This document shows, in pieces, positions 20,094-29,204 of a stretch of DNA of 64,000 nucleotides. The stretch covers positions 1,503 through 65,502 of the forward strand of contig NZ_KZ984554.1 in NCBI RefSeq assembly GCF_003574445.1, written 5' to 3'. A program made the position numbers and the translations under genes. Position 1 is the first letter of the stretch. Every line of letters begins with the position of its first letter. The notes under the pieces are model-generated. The model saw only the letters and a program-made list of their open reading frames with translations, searched no databases and was not told the DNA's origin. The stretch is from Streptomyces sp. YIM 130001. GTDB taxonomy: Bacteria; Actinomycetota; Actinomycetes; Streptomycetales; Streptomycetaceae.

Positions 20094-21371
20094 ATGCCCA
20101 CCTTCACGAGTCGTTCCATCTCGACACCGGTCGGCCGGTTCCGCGCCGACGGCCCCTTCCTCAGGGGCCGTTCCGTCGCCGTCGTCGCACTCGCCGCGCT
20201 TGCGGCGGTCGCCGTCGCGGGCACTGCCGCGGCCGCGCCCGGCCCCGCACCGTCCCGCGGCGAGGCCCACTGCACCTCGTCCGTGCCCTACCGGGCGGGC
20301 GAGGACGGATACGACACGTACCGGATACCGGCCACGGTCAGAACGAAGGCGGGCACCCTGCTCGCCTTCGCCGAGGGCCGGGTCGGCGGCGCCGGGGACT
20401 CCGGCAACATCGACGTCGTCGTCAGACGGTCCACCGACGGCGGCTGCACCTGGGGCCCGTTGAGCCTGGTCGCCGCGGGCGACGGCGACACCCGCGGCAA
20501 TCCCGCGCCGGTCGTCGATCCCCGTACCGGCAAGGTCGTCCTCGTCACCTCGTACAACAGCGGCGAGGTCACCGAGGCCGAGATCATGCGCGGTGAGGTG
20601 ACGCCCGAGCAGAGCCGCCGGGTCTTCGTGCAGTCGTCCGCCGACGACGGCCGCAGCTTCACCCGCCCCCGGGACATCACCGCCGATACCAAACTGCCCC
20701 GTTGGCGCTGGTACGCGACCGGACCCGGCCACGCCGTGGCCCTCACGCACGGCCCCCACAAGGGCCGCCTCGTCGTACCCGCGAACCACTCCACCTCGCC
20801 GCCCGAAGGCTCCACCGACACCGGCGAGGAGGACAAGTACTACGGCGCGCACGCCCTCTACAGCGACGACGGCGGGCGCAGCTGGCAGTTCGGCTTCATC
20901 GAGGACTCCTACGAGGGCGTGATCAACGCCAACGAGTCGGCAGTGGCCCAACTGCCGGACGGCCGGCTCTACTTCAGCGCCCGGGACCAGAACGGCAGCA
21001 GTCCCGGGAACCGGCTCGACACGTACTCGAGCGACGGGGGCGAGAGCATCGACCGGGGCTACGAGGTGCAGCCCACGCTGGCCGACAACCCGGTCGTGCA
21101 GGGGACGGTGCTGCAAGTGACCGGGCGGGGCGGACCGCTGCTGTTCGCCGGGCCCTCGGTGCCGACCGCGCGGAAGTCGATGGCGATCTGGTCCTCCGCG
21201 GACGCGGGCGCGTCCTTCGGCAAGGCGGTGTCTCTCTCGGCGCAGCCGGCCGCGTACTCCGACCTCGTCCAGCCGGACCGCCGGACGGTGGGCCTGCTCT
21301 ACGAGACGGGCGTGGACGGCCCGTACGAATCCATCGAGTTCCGGCGGGTGCCGGTGTCCGAGCTGCGGTAG
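20094..21371 (+). CDS. secreted exo-alpha-sialidase (BNR/Asp-box family, GH33-like)
   Basis: A 425-residue exported enzyme that removes terminal sialic acids from glycans. A Sec signal peptide with core VAVVALAALAAVAVAGTAAAA ends near residue 50. The six-bladed propeller starts with the arginine motif YRIP; Asp boxes include STDGGCTW, YSDDGGRSW and the weaker SSADDGRSF, YSSDGGESI and SSADAGASF. NESAVAQL probably supplies the catalytic glutamate and LLYETG the nucleophilic tyrosine. ATG 20094 follows AGGGAGA. It has its own promoter and operator, faces the aldolase gene at its 3-prime end, and likely feeds the adjacent uptake system. Confidence 0.9.
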   Translation: MPTFTSRSISTPVGRFRADGPFLRGRSVAVVALAALAAVAVAGTAAAAPGPAPSRGEAHCTSSVPYRAGEDGYDTYRIPATVRTKAGTLLAFAEGRVGGAGDSGNIDVVVRRSTDGGCTWGPLSLVAAGDGDTRGNPAPVVDPRTGKVVLVTSYNSGEVTEAEIMRGEVTPEQSRRVFVQSSADDGRSFTRPRDITADTKLPRWRWYATGPGHAVALTHGPHKGRLVVPANHSTSPPEGSTDTGEEDKYYGAHALYSDDGGRSWQFGFIEDSYEGVINANESAVAQLPDGRLYFSARDQNGSSPGNRLDTYSSDGGESIDRGYEVQPTLADNPVVQGTVLQVTGRGGPLLFAGPSVPTARKSMAIWSSADAGASFGKAVSLSAQPAAYSDLVQPDRRTVGLLYETGVDGPYESIEFRRVPVSELR

Positions 21372-21434
21372 TCGGAGCCTGCGGCGTGGCCGGTGTGCCC
21401 CTGCCCCGCCCCTTCGCCGTGTCCTCCTCACTCA

Positions 21435-21468
21435 CCCGGAGGGGCTCTACGAGGAGAGCCCCTCCGGG
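21435..21468. terminator. bidirectional terminator between sialidase and aldolase genes
   Basis: A perfect 14-bp stem CCCGGAGGGGCTCT / AGAGCCCCTCCGGG with a 6-nt loop ACGAGG, between convergent genes. Confidence 0.85.
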
Positions 21469-21474
21469 AGGCAC

Positions 21475-22410
21475 TCAGAGGAGTCCGGCGCCCGCCAGGT
21501 ACTTGCCGACCTCCGCGATCTCGGAGGCGGACAGCGGGACCTGCGGCGCGGCCGTCACGGGACAGGCGATGACCCCCCGGAGGTGCAGCGCCGCCTTGAA
21601 CGCGCCGAGCGCGGACGACCCCCGCCCCATCCGCGCCGGGTCTCCCACCCCCACCATCCCGAACAGCCCGCACAGGCGCTCCTGTTCGTCCCGGGCCCGG
21701 GCCCAGTCGCCCTCCGCACACAGCCGGTACAGCCGTGCGTACCCCGCCGGGTCGACATTGCCGAGTCCCGGCACGACCCCGGACGCCCCCATCGCCAGCG
21801 CACTGTCCACCGTCAGCTCGCTGCCCGTCAGGGCACTGAACCCGTCGACATCCGTGCGCGACCGCGCACCGAGCACCACCGACCTGAAGCCGCCCTCGTC
21901 CCCGGACGAGTCCTTGAGACCGGCGAGCACCCCCTCCGCGGCCAGCTCCAGCACCAGATCGGCGCCCAGCTTCGAGTGCACCGCCACCGGCAGGTCGTAC
22001 GCGAAGAGCGGCGCTCCCGTACGACGGGCGATCAGCCGGAAATGCTCGGCGATCTCCGCCGGATGGGTCCGGGTGTAGAACGGCGCGGTGGCCACCAGAC
22101 CGTCCGCGCCCGCCGCGAGCGCCGTCTCGGCGTGCTCCACGACCCGCAGGGTCGCCGTGTCGATGACCCCGGCCAGTACCGGCACCTGCCCGGCCACATG
22201 CCGTGTCACCGTCTCCACCACGAGCTTGCGGTGGGCGTCCGGCAGGAATGCCACCTCGGAGGTCGAGCCGAGCACGAACAGGCCGTCCACACCGCCCGCG
22301 AGAAGGTGATCGACGAGGGCCACGAGCGAGGCGGTGTCCACCTCGCTGTCCGGCGTCAGGGGAGTGCAGACGGGCGGGACGACACCGTTCAGCGGGGCGG
22401 GAATGGTCAT
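21475..22410 (-). CDS. DapA/NanA-family aldolase, probable N-acetylneuraminate lyase
   Basis: A 311-residue TIM-barrel class I aldolase of family length. GSTSE (48-52) corresponds to the carboxylate-binding loop, Tyr138 (FAYDLP) to the catalytic tyrosine and Lys166 (GLKDSSGDEGG) to the Schiff-base lysine, 28 residues after the tyrosine as in the family. The same fold includes dihydrodipicolinate synthase, so the fold alone does not fix the substrate. The neighbouring sialidase, the transporter and the shared operator favour cleavage of N-acetylneuraminate to pyruvate and N-acetylmannosamine. ATG 22410 follows AAGGAGAG and overlaps the stop of the upstream ATPase gene (ATGA), so it is the distal gene of the uptake operon. 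Confidence 0.82.
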   Translation of the reverse strand: MTIPAPLNGVVPPVCTPLTPDSEVDTASLVALVDHLLAGGVDGLFVLGSTSEVAFLPDAHRKLVVETVTRHVAGQVPVLAGVIDTATLRVVEHAETALAAGADGLVATAPFYTRTHPAEIAEHFRLIARRTGAPLFAYDLPVAVHSKLGADLVLELAAEGVLAGLKDSSGDEGGFRSVVLGARSRTDVDGFSALTGSELTVDSALAMGASGVVPGLGNVDPAGYARLYRLCAEGDWARARDEQERLCGLFGMVGVGDPARMGRGSSALGAFKAALHLRGVIACPVTAAPQVPLSASEIAEVGKYLAGAGLL

Positions 22411-23465
22411 CGGCTCTCCTTGATGGCCGTGGCGGCGGCCGTTTCCGTGGCCGCTGAGGCGGCCTGGGTGACGAGCTCGTGGGTCGACTGGCCGTCGTCC
22501 ACGGGGTGGTGGCAGCGGAACCGGTGACCGTCGCTCGCCCCGGTGAACTCGGGCATCCCGTCCGCGCACTGCGCGTCCGCCCGCCAGCAGCGCGTACGGA
22601 ACGGGCAGCCGCTCGGCGGCCGGGTCGCCGACGGCACCGGACCCACCAGCGGGATCGGGTCGATCGGGTCCAGCAGCCCCGGAGTCGCCGAGAACAGAGC
22701 GCGGGTGTACGGGTGGCGGGCCCGGTCCAGACCCTCGTCGGCCGGTGCCTCCTCCACGATCCGGCCGAGGTACATGGTCACGACGCGGTCGCTCATCCGC
22801 CGCACGGTCTGGATGTCGTGGGACACGAACAGCAGCGCGAGGCCGAGCCGTTCCTTGAGATCGAGCAGCAGATTGAGGATCTGCGCGCGCACCGACACGT
22901 CCAGCGCGCTGGTGGGTTCGTCGGCCACCACGAGCTCGGGTTCGAGGGCCAGGGCCCGGGCGATCGCCACCCGCTGCCGCTGACCGCCGGAGAGCTGCGC
23001 GGGCAGCGCCTCGGCCAGCACCTTGGGCAGTCCGACCAGGCTCATCAACTCCCGTACCCGCTCCTCGCGTTGCTCCGGAGTCCCGCGCCGGTGCACATCG
23101 AGCGGGTCGCGCAGGATCTGCCGTACGGAGAGCCGGCGGTTGAGGGCCGTGGACGGGTCCTGGAAGATCATGCCGGTGCTGCTGCCGACCGCCGCACGCC
23201 GTTCACCGGCGGACATGGTCCACAGGTCCCGGCCGCGGAACGCCACGGTGCCGGACGTCGGCCGCTGCACCCCCACCAGCACCTTCGCGAGTGTCGACTT
23301 GCCGCAGCCCGACTCACCGACGACGCCGACCGTTTCACCCGCCGAGATCTCCAGATCGGCGCCGGTCAGGGCGTACACCCTGTCCCGGGAGAACAGGCCT
23401 CCGGAGCGGGCCTTGTGCACCACATGGGCGTCGGACAGTGTGATCAGGGGCTCCTGGGCGGTCAC
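22407..23465 (-). CDS. ABC transporter ATP-binding protein, OppF/DppF type
   Basis: A 352-residue ATPase. Walker [10 protein letters not shown] is near residue 49, the signature [20 protein letters not shown] near residue 161, Walker B ELVVADEPTSALD follows, and then the H-loop VSHDIQ. A C-terminal oligopeptide/dipeptide extension with a cysteine cluster (CPFRTRCWRADAQC), typical of OppD/OppF, may carry an iron-sulfur centre. It starts with GTG overlapping the upstream stop (GTGA) and its own stop overlaps the aldolase ATG. It is presumably the second ATPase of the sialic-acid/glycan importer, pairing with the ATPase half of the fusion protein upstream. Confidence 0.93.
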   Translation of the reverse strand: MTAQEPLITLSDAHVVHKARSGGLFSRDRVYALTGADLEISAGETVGVVGESGCGKSTLAKVLVGVQRPTSGTVAFRGRDLWTMSAGERRAAVGSSTGMIFQDPSTALNRRLSVRQILRDPLDVHRRGTPEQREERVRELMSLVGLPKVLAEALPAQLSGGQRQRVAIARALALEPELVVADEPTSALDVSVRAQILNLLLDLKERLGLALLFVSHDIQTVRRMSDRVVTMYLGRIVEEAPADEGLDRARHPYTRALFSATPGLLDPIDPIPLVGPVPSATRPPSGCPFRTRCWRADAQCADGMPEFTGASDGHRFRCHHPVDDGQSTHELVTQAASAATETAAATAIKESR

Positions 23466-25471
23466 TTGAGGGCCTCGCTTCCCCTGGGTTCGGGCACGGT
23501 CAGGGTGACCGCGGGACGGTGGCAGGCCGCCGAGTGCGTACGGCCCGCGCCGAGCAGATCGGGGGCGGTGCTGCGGCAGACGTCCACGGCCTGCGGGCAG
23601 CGGTCGGCGAAACGGCAGCCGGCCGGGAAGTCGGCGGGGGACGGCACCACACCCCTGATCTGGGTCAGTCGCTGTGCCGACGACTCCAGGGACAGGACGG
23701 AGCCGAGCAGTCCGCGCGTGTAGTGGTGGGCGGGAGCCTCCACCAGGTCGGCTGTCACGCCGGTCTCGACGATCTGCCCGCCGTACATCACCACGACACG
23801 GTCGGTGACGTCGGCGACGAGTGCGAGGTCGTGCGAGACGAGGATCAGGGCGAAGCCCAACTCCTCGCGCAGCCGCAGGAGCAGCTCCATGACCTGAGCC
23901 TGGACCGTCACGTCGAGTGCGGTGGTCGGCTCGTCGGCGACGATCAGCTTGGGGTCGCGGGACAGGGCGAGGGCGATCAGGACGCGCTGGCGCTGGCCGC
24001 CGGACAGCTCGTGCGGATAGCTGCGCAGGGTGCGCTCCGGGTCCAGGCCGACCAGTTCGAGGAGTTCGGCCGGGGTGCGTCGGCCGCCCCTGCTCACGAC
24101 CTGCTTCAGTTGGGCGCGGATCGTCATCGCCGGGTTCAGGGACGACAGCGCGTCCTGGTAGATCATCGCCATGTCGTGGCCGAGCAGCCGGCGCCTGGTG
24201 CGCATCGGCAGCCCGACCAGTTCGGTGCCGTCGAAGGTGACGCTGCCGCCGATGCGAGCTCCGGCCGGCTGCAGGCCCATCACGGTCAGGGCGGTCAGCG
24301 ACTTGCCGCAGCCGGATTCGCCGACCAGGCCGAGGACTTCACCCGGCCGTACGTCGAAGCTGATGCCGTCGACGACGTCGACGCCGCCGTGCCGCTGGTC
24401 GAAGCCGACGGCCAGGTCCTGCACGGTGAGGACGGGCGGGCCGTCCGGCAGCGGTCTGGCCCGCGCCCGCAACCGCGCCGCGGCCTCGGTCAGGCCGGGC
24501 AGTTCGAGCACCTTGCCGGTCCCGGCCTCGGGGGCCTCGAGGCGGTCCTCGGCGAGTGCCTTGTCGGTGGGTACGTCACGGGCGGCGGGCGCGGCCCAGG
24601 CGTCCGACACGCCCTCGGCCAGGACGTTCAGGGCGAGGACGGTGATCAGCATGAGCAGTCCGGGGAAGACCGTCGCCCACCAGCCGCCGATCAGGACCAT
24701 GTTCTTGCCGTCGGCGATGACGCTGCCCCAGGACGGGTCGGGCGGGCGTACACCGGCGCCGATGAACGACAGCGAGGCCTCGAAGACGATCGCCTCGGCG
24801 ACCTGCACGGTGCAGAACACCAGGATCGGCGCCGCGCAGTTGATCGCCACATGCTTGGCGACGATGTGCGGGGTGCGGGCCCCGATGATCCGCTCGGCCG
24901 TCACGTAGTCCTCGCCGTACTGGTCGAGGACGTTCGCCCGTACCACCCGCGCGATGGGCGGTACGTAGAGGAAGGCGATGGCGCAGATCAGTACCGGGAT
25001 GCCGCCGCCGAAGACGGAGACGAGGACCGCGGCGAGCGCGATACCGGGGAAGGCCATCACCACGTCGAGGCAGCGCATCAGGGTCTCGTCGACCGCCTTG
25101 CGCGAGGTGGCGGCGATCGCGCCGAGCAGAGCACCGACGAGCAGGCCGAGCAGGGTCGCGCCGAGTCCGATGGCGAGCGACCAGCGGGCCCCGTGCATCA
25201 GCCGGCTGAGGATGTCCCGGCCGAGGCTGTCCTGGCCCATCCAGTGGTCGGCGGACGGATGCCCGCTGCCGTCGACCTGTGCGGCCTGGGCGAGCGGGTC
25301 GTGCGGAGCCAGCAGCGGCGCGAACACGGCCACCAGGACGACCACGGCGAGTACGGCGAGACAGATCCGGGACAGCACGGGCAGCCGCCCGAGGCCCCGC
25401 AGGCGGACACCCGGGCGGGCCAGCTTCTCGGTGAGGCGCTTGCGCGTCAGCAGGGTGGGAGGCGTCGGCAT
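23462..25471 (-). CDS. fused ABC permease and ATPase (OppC-OppD fusion)
   Basis: A 669-residue fusion. The N-terminal third (1 to about 300) is an OppC-type permease: [20 protein letters not shown] is the OppC_N signature, then five to six helices and the EAA loop near [15 protein letters not shown]. After a linker of about 50 residues comes an OppD-type ATPase (about 350-669): Walker A GESGCGKS, signature [16 protein letters not shown], Walker [13 protein letters not shown], and a C-terminal cysteine cluster [14 protein letters not shown]. The same arrangement is known for SatC of the sialic-acid transporter SatABCD of Haemophilus ducreyi. The fusion is in one clean frame with no sign of a frameshift. 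It overlaps the downstream ATPase gene and abuts the upstream permease gene. Confidence 0.92.
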   Translation of the reverse strand: MPTPPTLLTRKRLTEKLARPGVRLRGLGRLPVLSRICLAVLAVVVLVAVFAPLLAPHDPLAQAAQVDGSGHPSADHWMGQDSLGRDILSRLMHGARWSLAIGLGATLLGLLVGALLGAIAATSRKAVDETLMRCLDVVMAFPGIALAAVLVSVFGGGIPVLICAIAFLYVPPIARVVRANVLDQYGEDYVTAERIIGARTPHIVAKHVAINCAAPILVFCTVQVAEAIVFEASLSFIGAGVRPPDPSWGSVIADGKNMVLIGGWWATVFPGLLMLITVLALNVLAEGVSDAWAAPAARDVPTDKALAEDRLEAPEAGTGKVLELPGLTEAAARLRARARPLPDGPPVLTVQDLAVGFDQRHGGVDVVDGISFDVRPGEVLGLVGESGCGKSLTALTVMGLQPAGARIGGSVTFDGTELVGLPMRTRRRLLGHDMAMIYQDALSSLNPAMTIRAQLKQVVSRGGRRTPAELLELVGLDPERTLRSYPHELSGGQRQRVLIALALSRDPKLIVADEPTTALDVTVQAQVMELLLRLREELGFALILVSHDLALVADVTDRVVVMYGGQIVETGVTADLVEAPAHHYTRGLLGSVLSLESSAQRLTQIRGVVPSPADFPAGCRFADRCPQAVDVCRSTAPDLLGAGRTHSAACHRPAVTLTVPEPRGSEALK

Positions 25472-26430
25472 CAGGCGGCACTCCTCAGACGCGGGTTGAC
25501 CAGGAGGTGGAGGATGTCGATGACCAGGTTCACGATGACGAAGCCGACGGCCGTGGTGATCACCACGCCCTGTACGACGGCCGGGTCGCCGTTCTTCACC
25601 GCGTCGATCATCAGCTTGCCCATGCCGGGCAGCGAGAAGATCGTCTCGATGACGACGGCGCCGCCGAGCAGATAGCCGACTCTGAGGCCGAGCACGGTCA
25701 GCGGGTTGATCAGCGCGTTGCGCAGCACATTGCGGCCGACCACGACGACCGGCGGCAGCCCGCTGCCGATCGCGGTGCGTACGTAATCCTTGTCCAACTC
25801 CTCGACGACCGCGGTCCGTACGATCCGGGTGAGCTGCGCGGCGACCGGCAGCGAGAGCGCGAGTGCCGGCATCGTCATCGTCTTCAGCCAGCCGCTGAAC
25901 GAATCCGCGGGATTGACGTATCCGCCCGTCGGGAACCAGCCCTGCCCCACGGCCAGATACTGGATCATCAGCAGCGCAAGCCAGAAGCTCGGTGCCGCCA
26001 CACCGGTCAGCGAGACGACCCGGATGATCTGGTCGGGCAGCCGGTCGCGGTGGATGGCCGCGGTGATGCCGAGCACCAGGGACAGCACGACGGCGATCGC
26101 GAGCCCGAGGAACGTCAGCTGCAGCGTGAGCGGCAGCGCGGTCATCACCTGGTCCAGGACCGGTGTCCTGACCAGCACGCCGGTGCCCATGTCTCCCTGC
26201 AGCAGGTCGCCGACGAAGGCGATGTAGCGCACCGGCAGCGGGTCGAGCAGGCCGTTCTCCTCGCGGAACTGCTGCAGCTGCTCGGGCGTCGGGTTCGCGC
26301 CCTGGAAGAACGCCGACGCCGGATCGCTGTCCGAGAACCGCATCACGAGGAAGACGAACAGCACGATGCCGAGCATCAGCGGGACCAGCAGGGCGATACG
26401 ACGGGCCAGGATCCTGGCGATCGCGAGCAC
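25471..26430 (-). CDS. ABC transporter permease, OppB type
   Basis: A 319-residue inner-membrane permease with six predicted helices. The OppB N-terminal pattern LARRIALLVPLMLGIVLFVFLVMRFS is present, and the EAA-like loop is DYVRTAIGSGLPPVVVVGRNVLRNALI. The start is GTG 26430 with AAGGAGCC 6 nt upstream. The stop overlaps the ATG of the fusion gene, so all four transport and aldolase genes from here are translationally linked. A GGACGTAGGACGTG element (26443-26456) lies immediately upstream, overlapping the ribosome-binding region, which suggests extra control between the binding-protein gene and the permease. Confidence 0.93.
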   Translation of the reverse strand: MLAIARILARRIALLVPLMLGIVLFVFLVMRFSDSDPASAFFQGANPTPEQLQQFREENGLLDPLPVRYIAFVGDLLQGDMGTGVLVRTPVLDQVMTALPLTLQLTFLGLAIAVVLSLVLGITAAIHRDRLPDQIIRVVSLTGVAAPSFWLALLMIQYLAVGQGWFPTGGYVNPADSFSGWLKTMTMPALALSLPVAAQLTRIVRTAVVEELDKDYVRTAIGSGLPPVVVVGRNVLRNALINPLTVLGLRVGYLLGGAVVIETIFSLPGMGKLMIDAVKNGDPAVVQGVVITTAVGFVIVNLVIDILHLLVNPRLRSAA

Positions 26431-26442
26431 GTACGGCTCCTT

Positions 26443-26456
26443 GGACGTAGGACGTG
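26443..26456. promoter_or_regulatory. two-unit GGACGTR operator upstream of the permease genes
   Basis: GGACGTA followed directly by GGACGTG, the core of the larger sites at the sialidase, binding-protein and gntR promoters. It sits between the binding-protein stop and the permease GTG. Confidence 0.5.
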
Positions 26457-26489
26457 AGAGGGGCCGGGGTCAGCCGGCGCGCGGCCGGG

Positions 26490-28118
26490 TCAGCCCGCGG
26501 GCTTGGACTGGAGCACGTTGATGCCGGGGTAGGCCTGCGGGCGAACTCCGGTGAGCTGCTTGGGATTCCAGGCCGTGACCAGCTCGTTGTGGACGACGGG
26601 GTAGATCACCGCGTTCTCGGCGACGACGTCGATGTACTCCTGCGTCATCTCCTTCTTCTTCGCCGCGTCCGGCTCCCTGGTCGCCTGGTCCATCAGCTTG
26701 AAGAGGCTCTTGGCCTCGGACTTGGAGGCCCAGCGTGCGTACCCCATCCACAGGTTCTCGGGGCCGTAGTTGTAGCGCATGATCAAGTCGGCGTCGAGGC
26801 CGAACTGGTTGGGGTTGGAGGCCGCGGCGACCACCTGGAAGTCCTTCTTCTGGTCGAGCTTGGTGAAGACCGCGGTGGTCTCCTGCGGGTCCAGGTCGGT
26901 CTTCACGCCGATCGCGTCCCAGGAGGCCTTGATGGTCGGCAGGCAGTCCACGATCCAGCTGACGTTGACCGCCATCAGGTTGATCGTGAGGTCCTCGACC
27001 CCGGCCTCCTTCAGCAGCTTCTTGGCCTTCTGCGGGTCGTACGCGTAGACCGTCTTCGCCTTGCGGTACGTCGGGTTGTCCTCGTTGAGGAACGAACTGG
27101 CCGCCTTGCCCTGGCCCTTGAGCGCGACCTCGATCATCTTCTCGGTGTCGATGGCGTAGTGCAGGGCCTGCCGGACCCGGACGTCGTCGAAGGGTTTGTG
27201 CGCGGTGTTGAACAGCAGGAACATGTGGTTCATCCCGGCCCCGCCCTCGACCTTCAGGCCGCCCTTCTCGAGCTGATCGATGTTGGCGTACGGGATGTTG
27301 TCCGCGATCTGGGCGTCCGCGCTGCCGCCGGAGATCTTGGCGACGCGCGGCGCGGCGTCCACGATGGTCAGCCAGTTCATCTTCTTGAAGGCCGCCTTGC
27401 GGGGGCCGTTGTACTTGTCGTACGCGGCGAAGGTCGTGTTCGACTTCGGGTTGTGCGCGGTCATCCGGTACGGGCCCGAGCCGACGGCCGTCCCGGTGGT
27501 CGCCTTGTCCCAGCCGCCCGGCTTGCCGAACACGTGCTTCGGCATGATCTTCGCGAGCGTGAGCCGGGGTGCTCCGTCCGGGAAGGGGAACTTCAGAACC
27601 AGTTCGACGGTCTTCGCGTCGACCTTCTTGACCTCCTTCAGCCAGGCGGCGAAGAAGCCCTGGGCGAGCGTGGTGGTCTTGGTGTCGAGGATCCGGTCGA
27701 AGGTGAAGGTCACGTCGTCGGCGGTGACGGGCTTGCCGTCGTGCCAGGTGGCGCCCTCGCGCAGGGTGAAGCGCCAGGTGGTGGCGTTCAGGTCCTTCGG
27801 TATCTCCGTCGCGAGCGCGGCGTACGGCTCGCGGTCGATCGGGTCGGTGTCGAGCAGGCCCTCGTAGATGTGGTGGTTGGCGGCCATACAGAAGGCGGAG
27901 GCCGTCTGGGTCGGGTCCCAACTGCCGTCGTTCCCGTAGCCGATGACCGCGGTCAGGGTGTCGAGTCCGCCGCCCTTGCCGCCGCCGTCGGTGTCGGTGG
28001 TCGACTTCGGACCACCGGAGCACGCGGACAGGGTCGTCGTGATGGTGGCGGCCGCGCCGAGTGCGCCGGTGTACTTGAGGAAGGACCGGCGGGCCGCAAC
28101 CGGATTCAGGTCGCTCAC
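26490..28118 (-). CDS. Tat-exported lipoprotein, solute-binding protein of ABC importer (SBP family 5)
   Basis: A 542-residue binding protein. The N-terminus has a twin-arginine motif ARRSFLK near residues 9-15, a hydrophobic stretch and a lipobox LSAC, so it is probably exported folded by Tat and lipid-anchored. The mature part is a family 5 (OppA-like) binding protein of normal length, including RFTLREGATWHDGKPVTADDV near residue 115. GTG 28118 is preferred: GGAGG lies upstream, and the frame further upstream is non-coding. It is the first gene of the uptake operon, with a good promoter and operator. Its ligand is inferred to be sialic acid or a sialylated oligosaccharide; family members usually bind peptides. 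Confidence 0.9.
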   Translation of the reverse strand: MSDLNPVAARRSFLKYTGALGAAATITTTLSACSGGPKSTTDTDGGGKGGGLDTLTAVIGYGNDGSWDPTQTASAFCMAANHHIYEGLLDTDPIDREPYAALATEIPKDLNATTWRFTLREGATWHDGKPVTADDVTFTFDRILDTKTTTLAQGFFAAWLKEVKKVDAKTVELVLKFPFPDGAPRLTLAKIMPKHVFGKPGGWDKATTGTAVGSGPYRMTAHNPKSNTTFAAYDKYNGPRKAAFKKMNWLTIVDAAPRVAKISGGSADAQIADNIPYANIDQLEKGGLKVEGGAGMNHMFLLFNTAHKPFDDVRVRQALHYAIDTEKMIEVALKGQGKAASSFLNEDNPTYRKAKTVYAYDPQKAKKLLKEAGVEDLTINLMAVNVSWIVDCLPTIKASWDAIGVKTDLDPQETTAVFTKLDQKKDFQVVAAASNPNQFGLDADLIMRYNYGPENLWMGYARWASKSEAKSLFKLMDQATREPDAAKKKEMTQEYIDVVAENAVIYPVVHNELVTAWNPKQLTGVRPQAYPGINVLQSKPAG

Positions 28119-28246
28119 AGTGCTGCCTCCATGGCGGAGAGGGCGTTCCCGTGCTGCCGGGTAGGGGCAGCGGGGCGCGAGGGGAGTGGAGAGTGGGGCT
28201 GGGCCAGGGATGGAGGGTCCGGGGTGCCATGCGTGTCCTGCAGTCC

Positions 28247-28268
28247 GGAGATCCCACGTCCTACGTCT
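28247..28268 (-). promoter_or_regulatory. GntR-regulon operator at the binding-protein promoter
   Basis: On the minus strand the units are AGACGTA, GGACGTG, GGATCTC and C. It lies just downstream of the predicted transcription start, the same geometry as at the sialidase gene. Confidence 0.6.
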
Positions 28269-28280
28269 ACGGGTAGCGCG

Positions 28281-28309
28281 ACCATAGGAGGACGGACGCG
28301 GACGGTCAA
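28281..28309 (-). promoter_or_regulatory. promoter of the uptake operon
   Basis: TTGACC (28309-28304) and TATGGT (28286-28281) with 17-bp spacing on the minus strand, a near-consensus housekeeping promoter. Confidence 0.65.
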
Positions 28310-28393
28310 GGTTTCGTGCAGGATCTCGCCGACTGTCACCACCCGGTCGTTTTCCGTGCGCCGAAGAGCGACTGATTTCAGAAGAGTTGGGCC

Positions 28394-28415
28394 GGACGTG
28401 GGACGTAGGATGTCC
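28394..28415 (+). promoter_or_regulatory. GntR autoregulatory operator
   Basis: Three 7-bp units GGACGTG, GGACGTA and GGATGTC plus C. It overlaps the -35 position relative to the TACGAT -10 (28424-28429) of the gntR gene, suiting autorepression. Confidence 0.65.
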
Positions 28416-28423
28416 GCTGCCCT

Positions 28424-28429
28424 TACGAT
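28424..28429 (+). promoter_or_regulatory. -10 hexamer of leaderless gntR gene
   Basis: TACGAT ends 7 nt before ATG 28437, with no Shine-Dalgarno sequence. Confidence 0.5.
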
Positions 28430-28436
28430 GTGCCGC

Positions 28437-29204
28437 ATGTCGGACGAGCCGAGGAATCCCACGGTGCCGGCTGCCCGGGAACGGCGCGTGGGCAGCCGGA
28501 TCCAGCGTCAGGTCATGCAGCTGATCCTCGACCGAAGACTGCGCCCCGGTGAACCCATGCCCACCGAGACCGAGTTGATGGAGACCCTCGAGGTCAGCAG
28601 AAACTCCGTACGCGAGGCACTCAAGGCGCTGCAGGCACTCGACATCGTCGAGATCAGACACGGCCACGGCACCTATGTCGGCGAGGCCTCGCTCACCCCG
28701 TTCGTGGACGGGCTCACCTTCCGCACCCTGGCCAGAGGCGGCTGGGGATCGCCGCGGAGCGCGTCCGGGGGAGACACCCAGGCGCTCGGCGAGATCCTCC
28801 AGGTCCGCGAGGTCCTCGAGGAGGGCCTCATCCGCCGTGTCGCCGAATCGCTCGACGACCACGAACTGGCCGAACTCGAGGACGTCGTACGCCGGATGGA
28901 AGCCTCCGGCCGGGCCGGCGACGCCTTCCCCGAACTCGACCGGGAATTCCACGAGAAGCTCTACCGCTCGCTCGGCAACGCCCTGGTCCCGCAGCTCCTC
29001 GCGGCCTTCTGGAACGTCTTCCACACCGTCGCCGGCGCCCGCGGCTGGACCAAGGACCCGGCGCCCGCCGTCACCGCCCGCCGCCACCGCGACATCCTCA
29101 CCGCGCTGCGCGCCCGCGACGTGGAGCAGGCGCAGCGCGCGATGGCCGACCACTTCCGCGGGATCGAGGCCCGCGCCTGGCAGGAGACCCTGGGGGTCAA
29201 GTGA
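28437..29204 (+). CDS. GntR/FadR-subfamily transcriptional regulator, probable repressor of the sialic-acid cluster
   Basis: A 255-residue regulator. The N-terminal winged helix (about 15-85) contains LRPGEPMPTETELMETLEV, VSRNSVREALKAL and the wing RHGHGTYVG. The C-terminal FCD domain (about 110-245) has the likely metal ligands in ELDREFHEKLY and RRHRDIL. ATG 28437 is 7 nt after TACGAT; an ATG at 28428 would add three residues. It is divergent from the binding-protein operon and translationally coupled to the GH42 gene (GTGA). NanR regulators of sialic-acid genes in other bacteria belong to the same FadR branch. The four repeat operators in this cluster are its likely targets. Confidence 0.9.
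   Translation: MSDEPRNPTVPAARERRVGSRIQRQVMQLILDRRLRPGEPMPTETELMETLEVSRNSVREALKALQALDIVEIRHGHGTYVGEASLTPFVDGLTFRTLARGGWGSPRSASGGDTQALGEILQVREVLEEGLIRRVAESLDDHELAELEDVVRRMEASGRAGDAFPELDREFHEKLYRSLGNALVPQLLAAFWNVFHTVAGARGWTKDPAPAVTARRHRDILTALRARDVEQAQRAMADHFRGIEARAWQETLGVK

Noticed and set aside
21475..22410. Dihydrodipicolinate synthase (lysine synthesis)
   Set aside because: The fold permits it, but the sialidase, importer and shared operator context argue for N-acetylneuraminate lyase.
26454..28436. Upstream extension of the gntR frame to 26454
   Set aside because: It is antisense to the binding-protein gene; the HTH domain starts near 28437.
28119..29153. Upstream extension of the binding-protein frame
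   Set aside because: It runs antisense through the gntR gene; the Tat/lipoprotein start at 28118 with its ribosome-binding site is decisive.
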